Shown here piece after piece: positions 18,770 to 26,958 of a stretch of 64,000 nt of DNA. A program made the position numbers and the translations under genes. The stretch comes from Bacillota bacterium (lineage in GTDB: Bacteria > Bacillota > Clostridia > DSM-8532). Location of the stretch: NCBI GenBank assembly GCA_023411795.1, contig JAEYOK010000028.1:30652-94651 (forward strand), given 5' to 3'. The notes below the pieces were generated by a model. That model did no database searches, had not been told where the DNA came from, and worked only from the letters and a program-made list of their open reading frames with translations. How positions within the stretch are numbered: the stretch's first letter is position 1; every line of letters starts with the position of its first letter.

Positions 18770-19057
18770 ATGAATGATTCAAAAATAAATAAGAAAAAGA
18801 AAAAGGATGATTTTATCGATGATGGTAGAGTAATTGCCAACATGAACATCGATGGAATGCCTCGTTCAAATATCAGACGTACTGCTTTTGATGAATTTGG
18901 TAAAACCAAAGAGAAAAAAGAACAGATTCAGCTCTCAAAAGGGGAGCGCAGAAGAGTTTTATTAGGCGTAATAACGTCATATCTTTTCTTTATAGTGATG
19001 GTGTTTGGTGGATTTGCGCTATTTATCCTTTTCTGTATCAAGGTATGGTTTAAGTAG
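18770..19057 (+). CDS. small single-span membrane protein linked to the opp operon
   Basis: The 95-residue protein has a highly charged N-terminal 65 residues (K/D-rich, including a KKKKKDD run) and one hydrophobic segment near the C-terminus (VLLGVITSYLFFIVMVFGGFALF). This predicts a C-terminal membrane anchor with a cytosolic charged domain. I do not recognise a family. It starts 2 bp after the oppF stop, so it is almost certainly cotranscribed and possibly translationally coupled. A role with the transporter is inferred from position only. Confidence 0.6.
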   Translation: MNDSKINKKKKKDDFIDDGRVIANMNIDGMPRSNIRRTAFDEFGKTKEKKEQIQLSKGERRRVLLGVITSYLFFIVMVFGGFALFILFCIKVWFK

Positions 19058-19090
19058 TTTTTTATTCCTGTTAGGAGGGAAAAGTCAGAC

Positions 19091-20557
19091 ATGATAAAAT
19101 TAAAAGGGCTCAATCATAAACTAATTTTAATAATAATGATTGCAGGCATGGTAATAATGAGTGCCTGCTCGATTAAGGATAATGCAATAAATCCTAAGGA
19201 ATGGGACTATGATTGTACTGTGGTTTATGATGTTTTAGGAGGAACAATAAATTCACGAGGTGTTCGTGAAACATACTATATGAAAAACTCATATATATTT
19301 AAGCCTACAGGCACAACAAATATGCTAATAGAGCCTGTCAAGGATGGGTACGTGCTGGCAGGTTGGTACACAGCAAAAGAAGATATTAAAGATAGCAATG
19401 GTAATATTACAGGGTACTCTTTTAAAGCAGAGGATAGATGGGATTTTGATGTGGATAGGGTACAGGGAGATATGACCCTCTATGCCAGATGGGTTCAACA
19501 AGGCAGGATTGAATATGTAGATGCGGAGACTGGTGAGGTTATGTTTTCAAAGAATATAACGGAGAAATCTCCTATTCAGGAGCTGTCGGGAGGAGCCCTG
19601 TCTCTTATTGCTAAGAGTGGTTACACTTTTTATGGATATTATTCTGATAGCTCTTGTACAATCCCTTATGATTTTACTGAATATACTCATAAGGCTTTGA
19701 TTCCTTCCAATGAAGAAATTTATGCTCAGCTTTATGAAGAATTTCCACAGTACATTAAAAAGGTGGATTATGTTAAGCCGTCTGAGACTGAAGAGGCAAA
19801 CTCGGACGGAGATACCTCTGATTTATTTATAAATAAGCTGGGATATGAAATTACAACAAATAACGAATCAGATAGAGCGAAAATCAAAGAACGAAAAGAT
19901 GAACTATATGATGAAGCCATCGACTATTATATAGAAAATACGGCTGATAAGCGTATTTATATGAAATATGTCAAGGGTAATTATGCACGCATAACAAATA
20001 CTGATGAATTAAAGGTTAGCGGTAAATATGGTTTCTTTGGCGTAGATCGCAATGGCAATGCCATCGATGGATATATTATTGGCAAAGACCTTGATTTTAA
20101 TGGTATTTCAGTTGAAATGGCTGAAAGCTTTAAAGGGAAGATTTACGGCAATGGATACAGTCTTAAAAATATAACATTAAGTGTTAGCAGTAGGAAGCTT
20201 GATAAGGATAGCAGCAAGTCGCTAGGATTATTCTTATTATTGGATGGGGCATATATAGAAGATTTGACGTTTGAAAATATGAACATAAAACTGAGTGTAA
20301 ATTCAGGTATCCCAGTGACTGTAGGAGCTTTGGCTGTTGAAGCAAATAAAACTCAGCTTAAAAACATTCTGTTTACTGACCTCACCATAGATACGGGAAA
20401 AGGTGACGATGGTATTGCAGCATACACTATTTCGGATTTGTTTGCAAAAGGCAGAAATAATAGCTTGGATAATGTAACCGGAACCAATGTTAATATAACC
20501 GCCTCTGAGTTTGCGCAAGTTAACTCAATGTTTGCGACAGAACCTGAAAGCAATTAA
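19091..20557 (+). CDS. lipoprotein with InlB-type B-repeat-like and GLUG-like segments
   Basis: The signal peptide ends in a lipobox MSAC with Cys26 as the lipidated residue. Two segments (about residues 40-130, with VKDGYVLAGWYTAKED and MTLYARWVQ; and 150-200, with KSGYTFYGYYSDSSC) resemble the Listeria-Bacteroides/InlB B repeat. The C-terminal third (about 310-488) has GKIYGNGYSLKNITL and similar lines like GLUG/right-handed beta-helix repeats. It is last in the opp operon, behind TTAGGAGG, and is followed by a terminator. It is probably exposed on the cell surface; the ligand is unknown. Confidence 0.65.
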   Translation: MIKLKGLNHKLILIIMIAGMVIMSACSIKDNAINPKEWDYDCTVVYDVLGGTINSRGVRETYYMKNSYIFKPTGTTNMLIEPVKDGYVLAGWYTAKEDIKDSNGNITGYSFKAEDRWDFDVDRVQGDMTLYARWVQQGRIEYVDAETGEVMFSKNITEKSPIQELSGGALSLIAKSGYTFYGYYSDSSCTIPYDFTEYTHKALIPSNEEIYAQLYEEFPQYIKKVDYVKPSETEEANSDGDTSDLFINKLGYEITTNNESDRAKIKERKDELYDEAIDYYIENTADKRIYMKYVKGNYARITNTDELKVSGKYGFFGVDRNGNAIDGYIIGKDLDFNGISVEMAESFKGKIYGNGYSLKNITLSVSSRKLDKDSSKSLGLFLLLDGAYIEDLTFENMNIKLSVNSGIPVTVGALAVEANKTQLKNILFTDLTIDTGKGDDGIAAYTISDLFAKGRNNSLDNVTGTNVNITASEFAQVNSMFATEPESN

Positions 20558-20583
20558 TTTGGTGTAAAATTGATTAAAATATT

Positions 20584-20627
20584 AAAACCTTATTCCGTAA
20601 CAAATAGTTCAGGAATAAGGTTTTTTT
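20584..20627 (+). terminator. rho-independent terminator of the opp operon
   Basis: AAAACCTTATTCC (20584-20596) pairs with GGAATAAGGTTTT starting at 20612, and a run of T residues follows (20621-20627). It closes the transcript 27 bp after the lipoprotein stop. Confidence 0.85.
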
Positions 20628-20745
20628 ATATCAGTTCAGTGTATAAATTAATATTTTGCACCTGTAGTAATCATATATCTTATATGGCAAAAAACTTTAT
20701 TAAGGTTGTTATGAAAGGTATAAAGAAATAATTAACTGAATTGGA

Positions 20746-20786
20746 TAAAATAAAAAGAATCCCGAACATTTTTGTACGGGATTCTT
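20746..20786 (-). terminator. terminator of tRNA-Trp
   Basis: On the minus strand AAGAATCCCG pairs with CGGGATTCTT (20755-20786) and runs into TTTTTATTTTA. It lies 22 bp after the 3' end of the tRNA. Confidence 0.8.
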
Positions 20787-20808
20787 ATTCCAAACAGTAT
20801 GTTTGGTT

Positions 20809-20884
20809 TGGCAGGGGAGACAAGGGTCGAACTCGCGACACGCGGTTTTGGAGACCGCTGCTCTACCAACTGAGCTACTCCCCT
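20809..20884 (-). tRNA. tRNA-Trp (CCA)
   Basis: The reverse strand folds into a complete cloverleaf. The acceptor is AGGGGAG paired with CTCCCCT, with discriminator G and an encoded CCA. The D-arm is AGCTCAGTTGGTAGAGC, the anticodon stem GCGGT/ACCGC with loop CTCCAAA, and the T-loop GTTCGA. The anticodon CCA (20849-20851) reads UGG. It stands alone with its own promoter and terminator. Confidence 0.95.
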
Positions 20885-20932
20885 ATGGAATATTTCGAGG
20901 TATTCGGTATAAACAACCGATGACCGAATTCC

Positions 20933-20962
20933 AGTATACAATAGAATTTATCCCGTTGTCAA
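20933..20962 (-). promoter_or_regulatory. promoter of tRNA-Trp
   Basis: On the minus strand TTGACA (20957-20962) and TATACT (20933-20938) are 18 bp apart, about 50 bp upstream of the tRNA. It lies immediately after the end of the TSCPD gene. Confidence 0.65.
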
Positions 20963-20970
20963 CATCATAA

Positions 20971-21222
20971 CTATAATGTTTCAAGGGCTTCTTCAATCGC
21001 CTTAGAAAGCTGATCGGGGCATGAGGTTGGTTTCAAACCACATTTTAGGCCTTTAAGTTTTCGGACAGCTTCTGCCGCATCCATACCCTCAAGGAGAACT
21101 GAAATCCCATTAAGATTACCGTTGCAGCCTCCTGTAAAAGTCACGTTATGAACTTTTCCTGTTTCAATATCAAATTGTACCTGTGTGGAACAGGTGCCTG
21201 TATTCTTGTGCTTAAATGTCAT
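20971..21222 (-). CDS. TSCPD domain protein (TIGR03905-like)
   Basis: The 83-residue protein contains the namesake motif as KPTSCPDQL near residue 67, preceded by GGCNGNLNGI and LKGLKCGLK. This matches the small stand-alone TSCPD proteins of Clostridia, which resemble the C-terminal domain of some ribonucleotide reductases. Their four conserved cysteines suggest metal binding, but function is not established. The start overlaps the trmB stop by 11 bp, so the two are translationally coupled. Confidence 0.85.
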   Translation of the reverse strand: MTFKHKNTGTCSTQVQFDIETGKVHNVTFTGGCNGNLNGISVLLEGMDAAEAVRKLKGLKCGLKPTSCPDQLSKAIEEALETL

Positions 21223-21889
21223 TTTTATTTTTCTCCTCTTCTAAACTGTTTATATCATATACTGCGAATAATTTGTTAATAGGTGTACCCAGATTATGAA
21301 ATTTGGTCTCGTATTCTGTTGGGATGTTACCTTCCAAAAAATCGCTGTTATATAGGTCAAATGTCGCTTTTATCAGATTATAACCTGAAGACTTAATTTC
21401 TTCAAGAGAATAATCAAACAAAGCTCTGTTATCTGTTTTAAACTCTACAACCGAGCCGGGCTTCAAAACCGTTTTATAAAGCTTTAGAAACTCAGGAGAT
21501 GTCAAGCGCCTTTTAGCATGGCGTTTTTTAGGCCAAGGGTCTGAAAAATTAAGATATAGTTTATTTACTTCGCCAATATCAAAAATCTCATCCAGTTTTT
21601 CTGCATCAAAGCTGATTACTGCAAGATTTTTAATGCCCTGTTCAGGTATTTTTTTTATAAGTTGTATTAAAACCGCAGGAAATTTTTCAATCGCGATATA
21701 GTTTATATGAGGGTTCTCCGAGGCCAATCGAGTTATGAACTGTCCTTTTCCGGATCCTATTTCTATATAAATTGGATTATCGTTTTTAAAATAAACATTC
21801 CAGCGCCCTTTGTAATCCGTAGGATTCTGAATAAAACTATCGCATTGTCCAAGCTTGTCATATGCATTGGGAACATTTCTTAGTCTCAA
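21212..21889 (-). CDS. trmB: tRNA (guanine-N7-)-methyltransferase
   Basis: TrmB makes m7G46 in tRNA. The SAM-binding motif is IEIGSGKGQFI (about residue 40), and the substrate-side motif is FSDPWPKKRHAKRRL, which is a signature of the family. The length of 225 residues is normal. The frame begins at a TTG (21889) with GGGTGGG a few bases upstream. It forms a two-gene minus-strand operon with the TSCPD protein. Confidence 0.95.
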   Translation of the reverse strand: MRLRNVPNAYDKLGQCDSFIQNPTDYKGRWNVYFKNDNPIYIEIGSGKGQFITRLASENPHINYIAIEKFPAVLIQLIKKIPEQGIKNLAVISFDAEKLDEIFDIGEVNKLYLNFSDPWPKKRHAKRRLTSPEFLKLYKTVLKPGSVVEFKTDNRALFDYSLEEIKSSGYNLIKATFDLYNSDFLEGNIPTEYETKFHNLGTPINKLFAVYDINSLEEEKNKNDI

Positions 21890-21962
21890 TTAACCCACCC
21901 GCTTCGAGTAATAATTTCATAATAGCATTATAGCATAAAAACTGTAGAGGCAATATGTTCTC

Positions 21963-21991
21963 TTGACCTTTAGCTTTATTGTATATATAAT
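21963..21991 (+). promoter_or_regulatory. promoter of the ylxM-ffh-rpsP-khpA operon
   Basis: TTGACC (21963-21968) and TATAAT (21986-21991) are separated by 17 bp, about 40 bp before the ylxM start. Confidence 0.75.
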
Positions 21992-22030
21992 AATCGATGT
22001 AAAGTAAAAATGCTTGACAGTTAGGAGTAT

Positions 22031-22429
22031 ATGATGGATAATATAAAAGCTGAACAAAATAGCCTTGATACTGTCGAGAATATATACGAGATCACCATCT
22101 TGCTTGATTTTTACGGTCAGCTTTTGACAGATAGGCAATTCGATATGATGGATCTCCACTATAATAGCGATCTTTCTCTTGGTGAGATAGCAGACATTTT
22201 CAATATAAGTAGGCAAGGTGTTCATGACGGAATAAATAAGGCAAAAAAGGCGCTTTTAGGGTTCGAAGATAAACTGGGGATTGTTCAATTCTTTAGAGAG
22301 CAGAAAAAGAACATTGAAAATGCCTTAGAAAAGATTGAACATCTGGGAAATACATCTCCCAAACTTAAGGAAGACCCTGATTACAAGCAGGCAATGTATT
22401 TGTTAAGTGATGTATTGGATAAATATTAG
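22031..22429 (+). CDS. ylxM: YlxM-like helix-turn-helix protein (UPF0122)
   Basis: The protein resembles sigma-70 region 4: LLTDRQFDMMDLHYNSDLSLGEIADIFNISRQGVHDGINKAKKALL is the recognisable helix-turn-helix block. The rest is a charged helix. In many Firmicutes ylxM precedes ffh, and the product is linked to signal recognition particle function. Length (132) is slightly above the usual 105-115 residues because of the C-terminal extension. AGGAG precedes an ATGATG pair, so the start may be 22031 or 22034. Confidence 0.88.
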   Translation: MMDNIKAEQNSLDTVENIYEITILLDFYGQLLTDRQFDMMDLHYNSDLSLGEIADIFNISRQGVHDGINKAKKALLGFEDKLGIVQFFREQKKNIENALEKIEHLGNTSPKLKEDPDYKQAMYLLSDVLDKY

Positions 22430-22457
22430 ATATATGCATTTAGTATAGAGGTATAGA

Positions 22458-23801
22458 ATGGTATTTGAAGGATTATCCGAAAAGCTGCAGAATCTGATGA
22501 AGAAAATGAAGGGTTCTGTACGCGTAACCGAAAAGGATGTAAAAGAAATGATGCGCGAGGTAAAGCTTGCGCTTCTTGAAGCTGATGTTAATTTTAAAGT
22601 AGTTAAGGATTTTGTAAATACACTTAATGAAAGGGCTGTAGGCCAATCAGTGCTGGAAAGCCTTACTCCCGGTCAGCAGGTAGTAAAAATAGTGCATGAG
22701 GAGCTTATAAGGCTGATGGGCTCCGTACCATCAAAGTTGACATATTCTCCTGCTCCGCCATCGGTATATATGATGGTAGGACTCCAAGGTTCGGGTAAAA
22801 CAACGACCACCGGAAAGCTCGCCAACCTTCTTCGCAAAGAAGGGAAAAGGCCATTACTGGTAGCTTGTGACGTTTATAGACCGGCGGCCGTTAAGCAGCT
22901 GCAGGTAGTCGGGGGTCAGCTAAATATTCCTGTTTTTGAGATGGGAACCAATGTTGATCCTGTAGAAATAGCAAAAAAAGCAGTCGCCCATGCAAAAAGC
23001 ATGCAATTTGACGTGGTCATAATAGATACTGCAGGTCGTCTTCATATTGATGAAGAGTTGATGAATGAGTTAAAGCGTATTAAGGATACCGTTAAACCCC
23101 ATGAAATCCTATTGGTTGTGGATTCCATGACAGGTCAGGATGCGGTAAATGTAGCAGGTTCATTTAATGAGAAGCTTGGTATAGATGGAATTATCCTAAC
23201 CAAGCTGGACGGTGATACCAGAGGCGGTGCGGCACTTTCAACCAGGGCTGTTACAGGCAAACCAATTAAGTATACAGGTTTGGGCGAGAAGTTAAGTGAC
23301 CTTGAACCCTTTTATCCTGATAGAATGGCATCAAGAATCCTAGGTATGGGTGATGTTTTGAGCCTTATTGAAAAAGCTCAGACTGCTTTTGATGAAAAGC
23401 AAGCTTTAGAGCTGGAAAAGAAGATGAGAACGGCTACCTTTACCCTGGATGACTATCTTGATCAATTGCAGCAAATTAAAAAAATGGGGCCCTTAAATCA
23501 GATTCTGGGAATGTTGCCGGGTGTTGATACTAAGGCACTAAAAGGTATAGACATTGATGATAAGCAGTTTGACCGCACTGCTGCGATTATACAGTCTATG
23601 ACTAAGCAAGAACGCAACAATCCCAATATCTTAAATGCCGGGAGGCGCGTGAGAATAGCCAAGGGTTGCGGAATGACAGTAACAGATGTCAACAGGCTTC
23701 TTAAGCAGTTTGAGGATATGAAGAAGTTGATGAAACAGTTTTCCGGAGGCAATGCCAAAAAGATGATGAGGGGTATGGGCGGCTTTAAGAAACCCTTCTA
23801 G
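22458..23801 (+). CDS. ffh: signal recognition particle GTPase Ffh
   Basis: The protein has the N domain followed by the G domain, with GLQGSGKTTTTGKLA, DTAGRLHIDEEL and TKLDGDTRGGAA. The methionine-rich M domain follows (about residues 330-440: MGPLNQILGMLPG, RIAKGCGMTVTDVNRLLKQF, and the KKMMRGMGG tail), which binds 4.5S RNA and signal peptides. The length of 447 residues is standard. It acts with FtsY to deliver nascent membrane proteins to SecYEG. Confidence 0.97.
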   Translation: MVFEGLSEKLQNLMKKMKGSVRVTEKDVKEMMREVKLALLEADVNFKVVKDFVNTLNERAVGQSVLESLTPGQQVVKIVHEELIRLMGSVPSKLTYSPAPPSVYMMVGLQGSGKTTTTGKLANLLRKEGKRPLLVACDVYRPAAVKQLQVVGGQLNIPVFEMGTNVDPVEIAKKAVAHAKSMQFDVVIIDTAGRLHIDEELMNELKRIKDTVKPHEILLVVDSMTGQDAVNVAGSFNEKLGIDGIILTKLDGDTRGGAALSTRAVTGKPIKYTGLGEKLSDLEPFYPDRMASRILGMGDVLSLIEKAQTAFDEKQALELEKKMRTATFTLDDYLDQLQQIKKMGPLNQILGMLPGVDTKALKGIDIDDKQFDRTAAIIQSMTKQERNNPNILNAGRRVRIAKGCGMTVTDVNRLLKQFEDMKKLMKQFSGGNAKKMMRGMGGFKKPF

Positions 23802-23891
23802 TAATGCTTGAAACGTCGAAGACTTGGGTTTACTATAGTCAGACGAAAGATAGAAATTATTATACTTAAACACATGAAAGGTGGTGAAATC

Positions 23892-24134
23892 ATGGTAAAG
23901 ATTAGATTAAAGAGAATTGGTGCGAAAAAGAAGCCTTTCTACAGAATAATCGTTGCAGACGGGAGATCTCCACGTGATGGTAAGTTCATTGATCAAGTAG
24001 GTACTTACGATCCAAAGGCAGAGCCTTCTATTATCAATGTAGATGCTGAAAAAGTCAAGAAATGGCTTGGTAATGGAGCACAACCTACCGAGACTGTTAA
24101 GAAGCTCCTTAAAATAGCAGGAGTCACAGAGTAA
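23892..24134 (+). CDS. rpsP: 30S ribosomal protein S16
   Basis: The sequence MVKIRLKRIGAKKKPFYRI with VADGRSPRDGKFIDQVGTYDP is S16. The correct start is the ATG at 23892, behind AAAGGTGG; the longer open frame adds 28 unrelated residues. At 80 residues the length is as expected. It lies 90 bp after ffh in the conserved order ffh-rpsP-khpA. Confidence 0.97.
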   Translation: MVKIRLKRIGAKKKPFYRIIVADGRSPRDGKFIDQVGTYDPKAEPSIINVDAEKVKKWLGNGAQPTETVKKLLKIAGVTE

Positions 24135-24165
24135 TTTGCTTTCTGCAACGAATGGAGGTAGTCCA

Positions 24166-24393
24166 ATGAAAGAGTTGCTGGAAAAGATTGCGAGATCCTT
24201 GGTTGACAATCCCGATGAAGTCTCCGTAACCGAAGTAGACGAAGATCAATCCCTTGTTCTGGAGCTTAGAGTTGCTGAAGAAGATATGGGTAAGGTCATC
24301 GGAAAGCAAGGCAGAATTGCCAAAGCTATACGTGTTGTTATGAAGGCAGCGGCCATAAAAGAAAGCAAAAGGATTGTTGTTGAGATAATCTAG
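24166..24393 (+). CDS. khpA: KH-domain RNA-binding protein KhpA
   Basis: The 75-residue protein has the KH motif VIGKQGRIAKAIRVVMKAAA and the usual N-terminus MKELLEKIARSLVDNPDEV. KhpA (YlqC) dimerises with KhpB in Gram-positives and affects RNA stability and cell-wall growth. The ATG at 24166 has GGAGG 7 bases upstream. The normal next genes rimM and trmD are absent here; a terminator follows directly. Confidence 0.95.
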   Translation: MKELLEKIARSLVDNPDEVSVTEVDEDQSLVLELRVAEEDMGKVIGKQGRIAKAIRVVMKAAAIKESKRIVVEII

Positions 24394-24394
24394 C

Positions 24395-24436
24395 AAAAAA
24401 AGCAGGGATGGTAAATACCACAGCCTGCTTTTTTAT
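24395..24436 (+). terminator. terminator after khpA
   Basis: AAAAAAGCAGG (24395-24406) pairs with CCTGCTTTTTT (24424-24434) around an A/T/C-rich loop. In most relatives transcription would continue into rimM-trmD-rplS, so this terminator marks where the operon was cut. Confidence 0.85.
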
Positions 24437-24511
24437 TTTCTTTGTGAGTAAAGAATTTAATTATTTATTAAGCGGCGTGCCTGTAGGCTACAGCCGCTAA
24501 AACAATATCCT

Positions 24512-25597
24512 TTATTTTTTAACTATATACCCTTCAGCCTTTAACAGCTCTGCAATCAGTACTCCACCGCCAGCTGCACCTCTTACTGTGTTGTGGGATA
24601 AGCTGACAAACTTATAGTCATAAATTGCATCTTCACGAAGTCTACCGATACTAACGCCCATACCGTTCTCAAGGTCACGGTCCAATTTTGTCTGAGGCCT
24701 GTTATCCTCTTCAAAATAGGTGATGAACTGCTTGGGGGCTGATGGAAGATTAAGCTGCTGTGGAATACCTTTAAAGTTATTCCACAGAGAAATTATTTCT
24801 TCTTTTCCTGGCTTATTTTTAAAGCTTACAAATGTTGCTGCCATATGTCCATCAGAAACAGGAACACGAATACATTGTGTTGTTATAATAGGGGAAGCAG
24901 CTTTGACTATAGCGCCGTTTTCAACCTTACCCCATATTCTTAAAGGCTCTTGCTCGCTTTTTTCTTCCTCACCGCCTATATAGGGGATAACATTATCTAT
25001 CATTTCCGGCCAGTCCTTGAATGTTTTACCCGCACCTGAAATAGCTTGATAAGTACAAGCAACCACTTTTGTGGGCTCAAAATCCTTTAGGGCATGAAGA
25101 GCCGGAACATAGCTCTGTATGGAGCAGTTGGGCTTTACTGCTATAAAGCCTGTCAATGTTCCTAAACGTTTTCTTTGGTATTCAATTGCTTTAAGATGCT
25201 CAGGGTTGATTTCAGGAATAACCATTGGTACATCGGGAGTCCAGCGGTGAGCCGAATTATTGGAGACAACGGGGGTACCTGTTTTTGCATAAGCTTCTTC
25301 AAGAGCTTTTATTTCATCCTTTTTCATGTCAACAGCACAGAAGATAAAATCCACTTCCGATGCGACATCTTCAACTTGGGAAGCGTCTTTAACAATAATA
25401 TTCTTAACTGAATCGGGCATAGGAGTAGTAAGCTTCCATCTTCCTCCGGTTGCTTCCTCATAGGTTTTTCCAGCTGAATTAGCGCTTGCTGCAATTGAGG
25501 TTACTTCAAACCAGGGATGATTCTCAAGGAGGGCTACAAATCTTTGCCCAACCATGCCGGTGCCACCGACAATACCTACTTTTAATTTGTCTGACAT
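24512..25597 (-). CDS. asd: aspartate-semialdehyde dehydrogenase
   Basis: The enzyme reduces aspartyl phosphate to aspartate semialdehyde in the lysine/threonine/methionine pathway. The NADPH site is VGIVGGTGMVGQRFV at the N-terminus, and the nucleophile is the cysteine of VKPNCSIQSYVPAL (about residue 150). The length of 361 and the GRWK / NNSAHRW / FEEDNRPQTKLDRD sequences match the archaeal/fungal-type branch rather than the short E. coli type. The gene is monocistronic, has AAAGGAG before the ATG, and points away from its neighbour. Confidence 0.94.
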   Translation of the reverse strand: MSDKLKVGIVGGTGMVGQRFVALLENHPWFEVTSIAASANSAGKTYEEATGGRWKLTTPMPDSVKNIIVKDASQVEDVASEVDFIFCAVDMKKDEIKALEEAYAKTGTPVVSNNSAHRWTPDVPMVIPEINPEHLKAIEYQRKRLGTLTGFIAVKPNCSIQSYVPALHALKDFEPTKVVACTYQAISGAGKTFKDWPEMIDNVIPYIGGEEEKSEQEPLRIWGKVENGAIVKAASPIITTQCIRVPVSDGHMAATFVSFKNKPGKEEIISLWNNFKGIPQQLNLPSAPKQFITYFEEDNRPQTKLDRDLENGMGVSIGRLREDAIYDYKFVSLSHNTVRGAAGGGVLIAELLKAEGYIVKK

Positions 25598-25751
25598 AAA
25601 ACTACTCCTTTCAGTGCTTGATACCTAACTATTAGAGATACTATATAAAATTATAGTATTCTAATCATAATACGAAGTGACTGTTTATTCAATTAGTATA
25701 ATTTATAAAATAAGTGGGGATAAAACTTAAATTAATGTATTATTAGCAAAA

Positions 25752-26729
25752 TTAATTTTTATTCCAATCAAGCTTAGTCCATTGTTTTACACATATACCG
25801 TCATTCCTGCAATAAAAAGTATCCAGGGATTCGACTTCTCTGTCATAAATGGTACGTGAAGTAACAACTTGCCCTTCATTGTTATTTTTGTGGCTTTCAA
25901 CAATAATGTATTCAGCTTTATCCGTAGGAGTGATGGTGTCGGGTAGCTTTCCCGGTGCGTATTCTAACCTTGAAATAACTTTACTATCTTTATCCATCTG
26001 CAAAACAGATATTTTTTCAGGAGGATACATTATAGCTATAGATATCTTAATGGAGGCACTCACAGTCTTGCTTTTACCGTTTTCTGTGACAGTTATTGTT
26101 TCATCAAGTGTTGTAGAGTATATCGAGCCTTCACCCTGATCACCGCTAAACATTAAACCGTTTCCAGAAATGGTGTAAACACTGCCGTCAGGGCTCTGGT
26201 AAACAGGGTTAATATGACGGATTTTGCTATTATGGGTAGAAGAAATATAAATCGTGCCATCAAGGGTAATTTTCTCTTCATTATCACCGTAATGCATACC
26301 CATATGACCATCACTAACTGCCTCATCGGAACCTGATGTCGTGTAACTGTCCTCAGTCTCAGTAGCGGGAACTTCCGCTGCAAAGTATGAGATCCCGTCA
26401 ATCCCTTCAAAAATAAATTCTTTGGTATCAAAGGTTTTTCCAGTTTCGTCTTTAAGGGTCCTTGTTTTAAGCGTAGCGTATAAGCGCTTCTGATACTGAC
26501 TGTTGTCGCCGTCGATACTAATAAGTCCACCATCGGTAATTTTGTTGATGTTGTCGTTCAGATATTTTTCCATATCAAAAAGGTCAAGATAATCCTCGGT
26601 TATTAATATACCAATTAATCTGTCCCTGCTTTTTGCTTCTCCTTTATCTTCAATGGCTAATTGACAGCCCGATATTGAAAACAGTATTAATATTGCAATA
26701 AATATAATAAAAGCTCGCTTAGTCATCAT
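25752..26729 (-). CDS. lipoprotein of unknown function in HTH/DUF2975-like operon
   Basis: The ATG at 26729 (or 26726) follows GGAGGGCGAAG and overlaps the end of the upstream HTH gene. The signal peptide ends in the lipobox ISGC with Cys22. The body of about 300 residues is rich in D/E/K/T and shows IYDREVESLDTFYCRNDGICVKQW near the C-terminus, with a pair of cysteines. I do not recognise a family. It is the third gene of a three-gene minus-strand operon (membrane protein, HTH regulator, lipoprotein). Confidence 0.6.
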   Translation of the reverse strand: MMTKRAFIIFIAILILFSISGCQLAIEDKGEAKSRDRLIGILITEDYLDLFDMEKYLNDNINKITDGGLISIDGDNSQYQKRLYATLKTRTLKDETGKTFDTKEFIFEGIDGISYFAAEVPATETEDSYTTSGSDEAVSDGHMGMHYGDNEEKITLDGTIYISSTHNSKIRHINPVYQSPDGSVYTISGNGLMFSGDQGEGSIYSTTLDETITVTENGKSKTVSASIKISIAIMYPPEKISVLQMDKDSKVISRLEYAPGKLPDTITPTDKAEYIIVESHKNNNEGQVVTSRTIYDREVESLDTFYCRNDGICVKQWTKLDWNKN

Positions 26730-26946
26730 CTTCGCCCTCCAGATTTCCATCGAATTTCAGAATATCGCCTACATCGCAACCAAGGTAATAGCAAATTTTA
26801 TTAATTGTGCCAAAACGGATACCCTTAGCTTTACCGCTTCTTAAGATTGACAGGTTGGCTTCAGTGATTCCAATGAGAGCACACAGCTCTTTTGATGTCA
26901 TGCCCCGTTCCTTGAGGATATCTTCCAGATGAACCTTAATCGCCAT
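26719..26946 (-). CDS. small XRE-type helix-turn-helix regulator (YozG-like)
   Basis: The 75 residues are essentially one Cro/CI-type HTH (LEDILKERGMTSKELCALIGITEANLSILRSGKAKGIRF) followed by YYLGCDVGDILKF and an acidic tail. Proteins of this subtype usually sit next to DUF2975 membrane proteins, as here. It probably autoregulates the operon through the inverted repeat at 27939-27980, which overlaps the promoter. Confidence 0.88.
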   Translation of the reverse strand: MAIKVHLEDILKERGMTSKELCALIGITEANLSILRSGKAKGIRFGTINKICYYLGCDVGDILKFDGNLEGEDDD

Positions 26947-26958
26947 TTTAATTCCTCC

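Noticed and set aside
23808..23891. Upstream extension of rpsP
   Set aside because: S16 proteins start at MVKIRL; the extension has no family support, and the true ribosome binding site is at AAAGGTGG.
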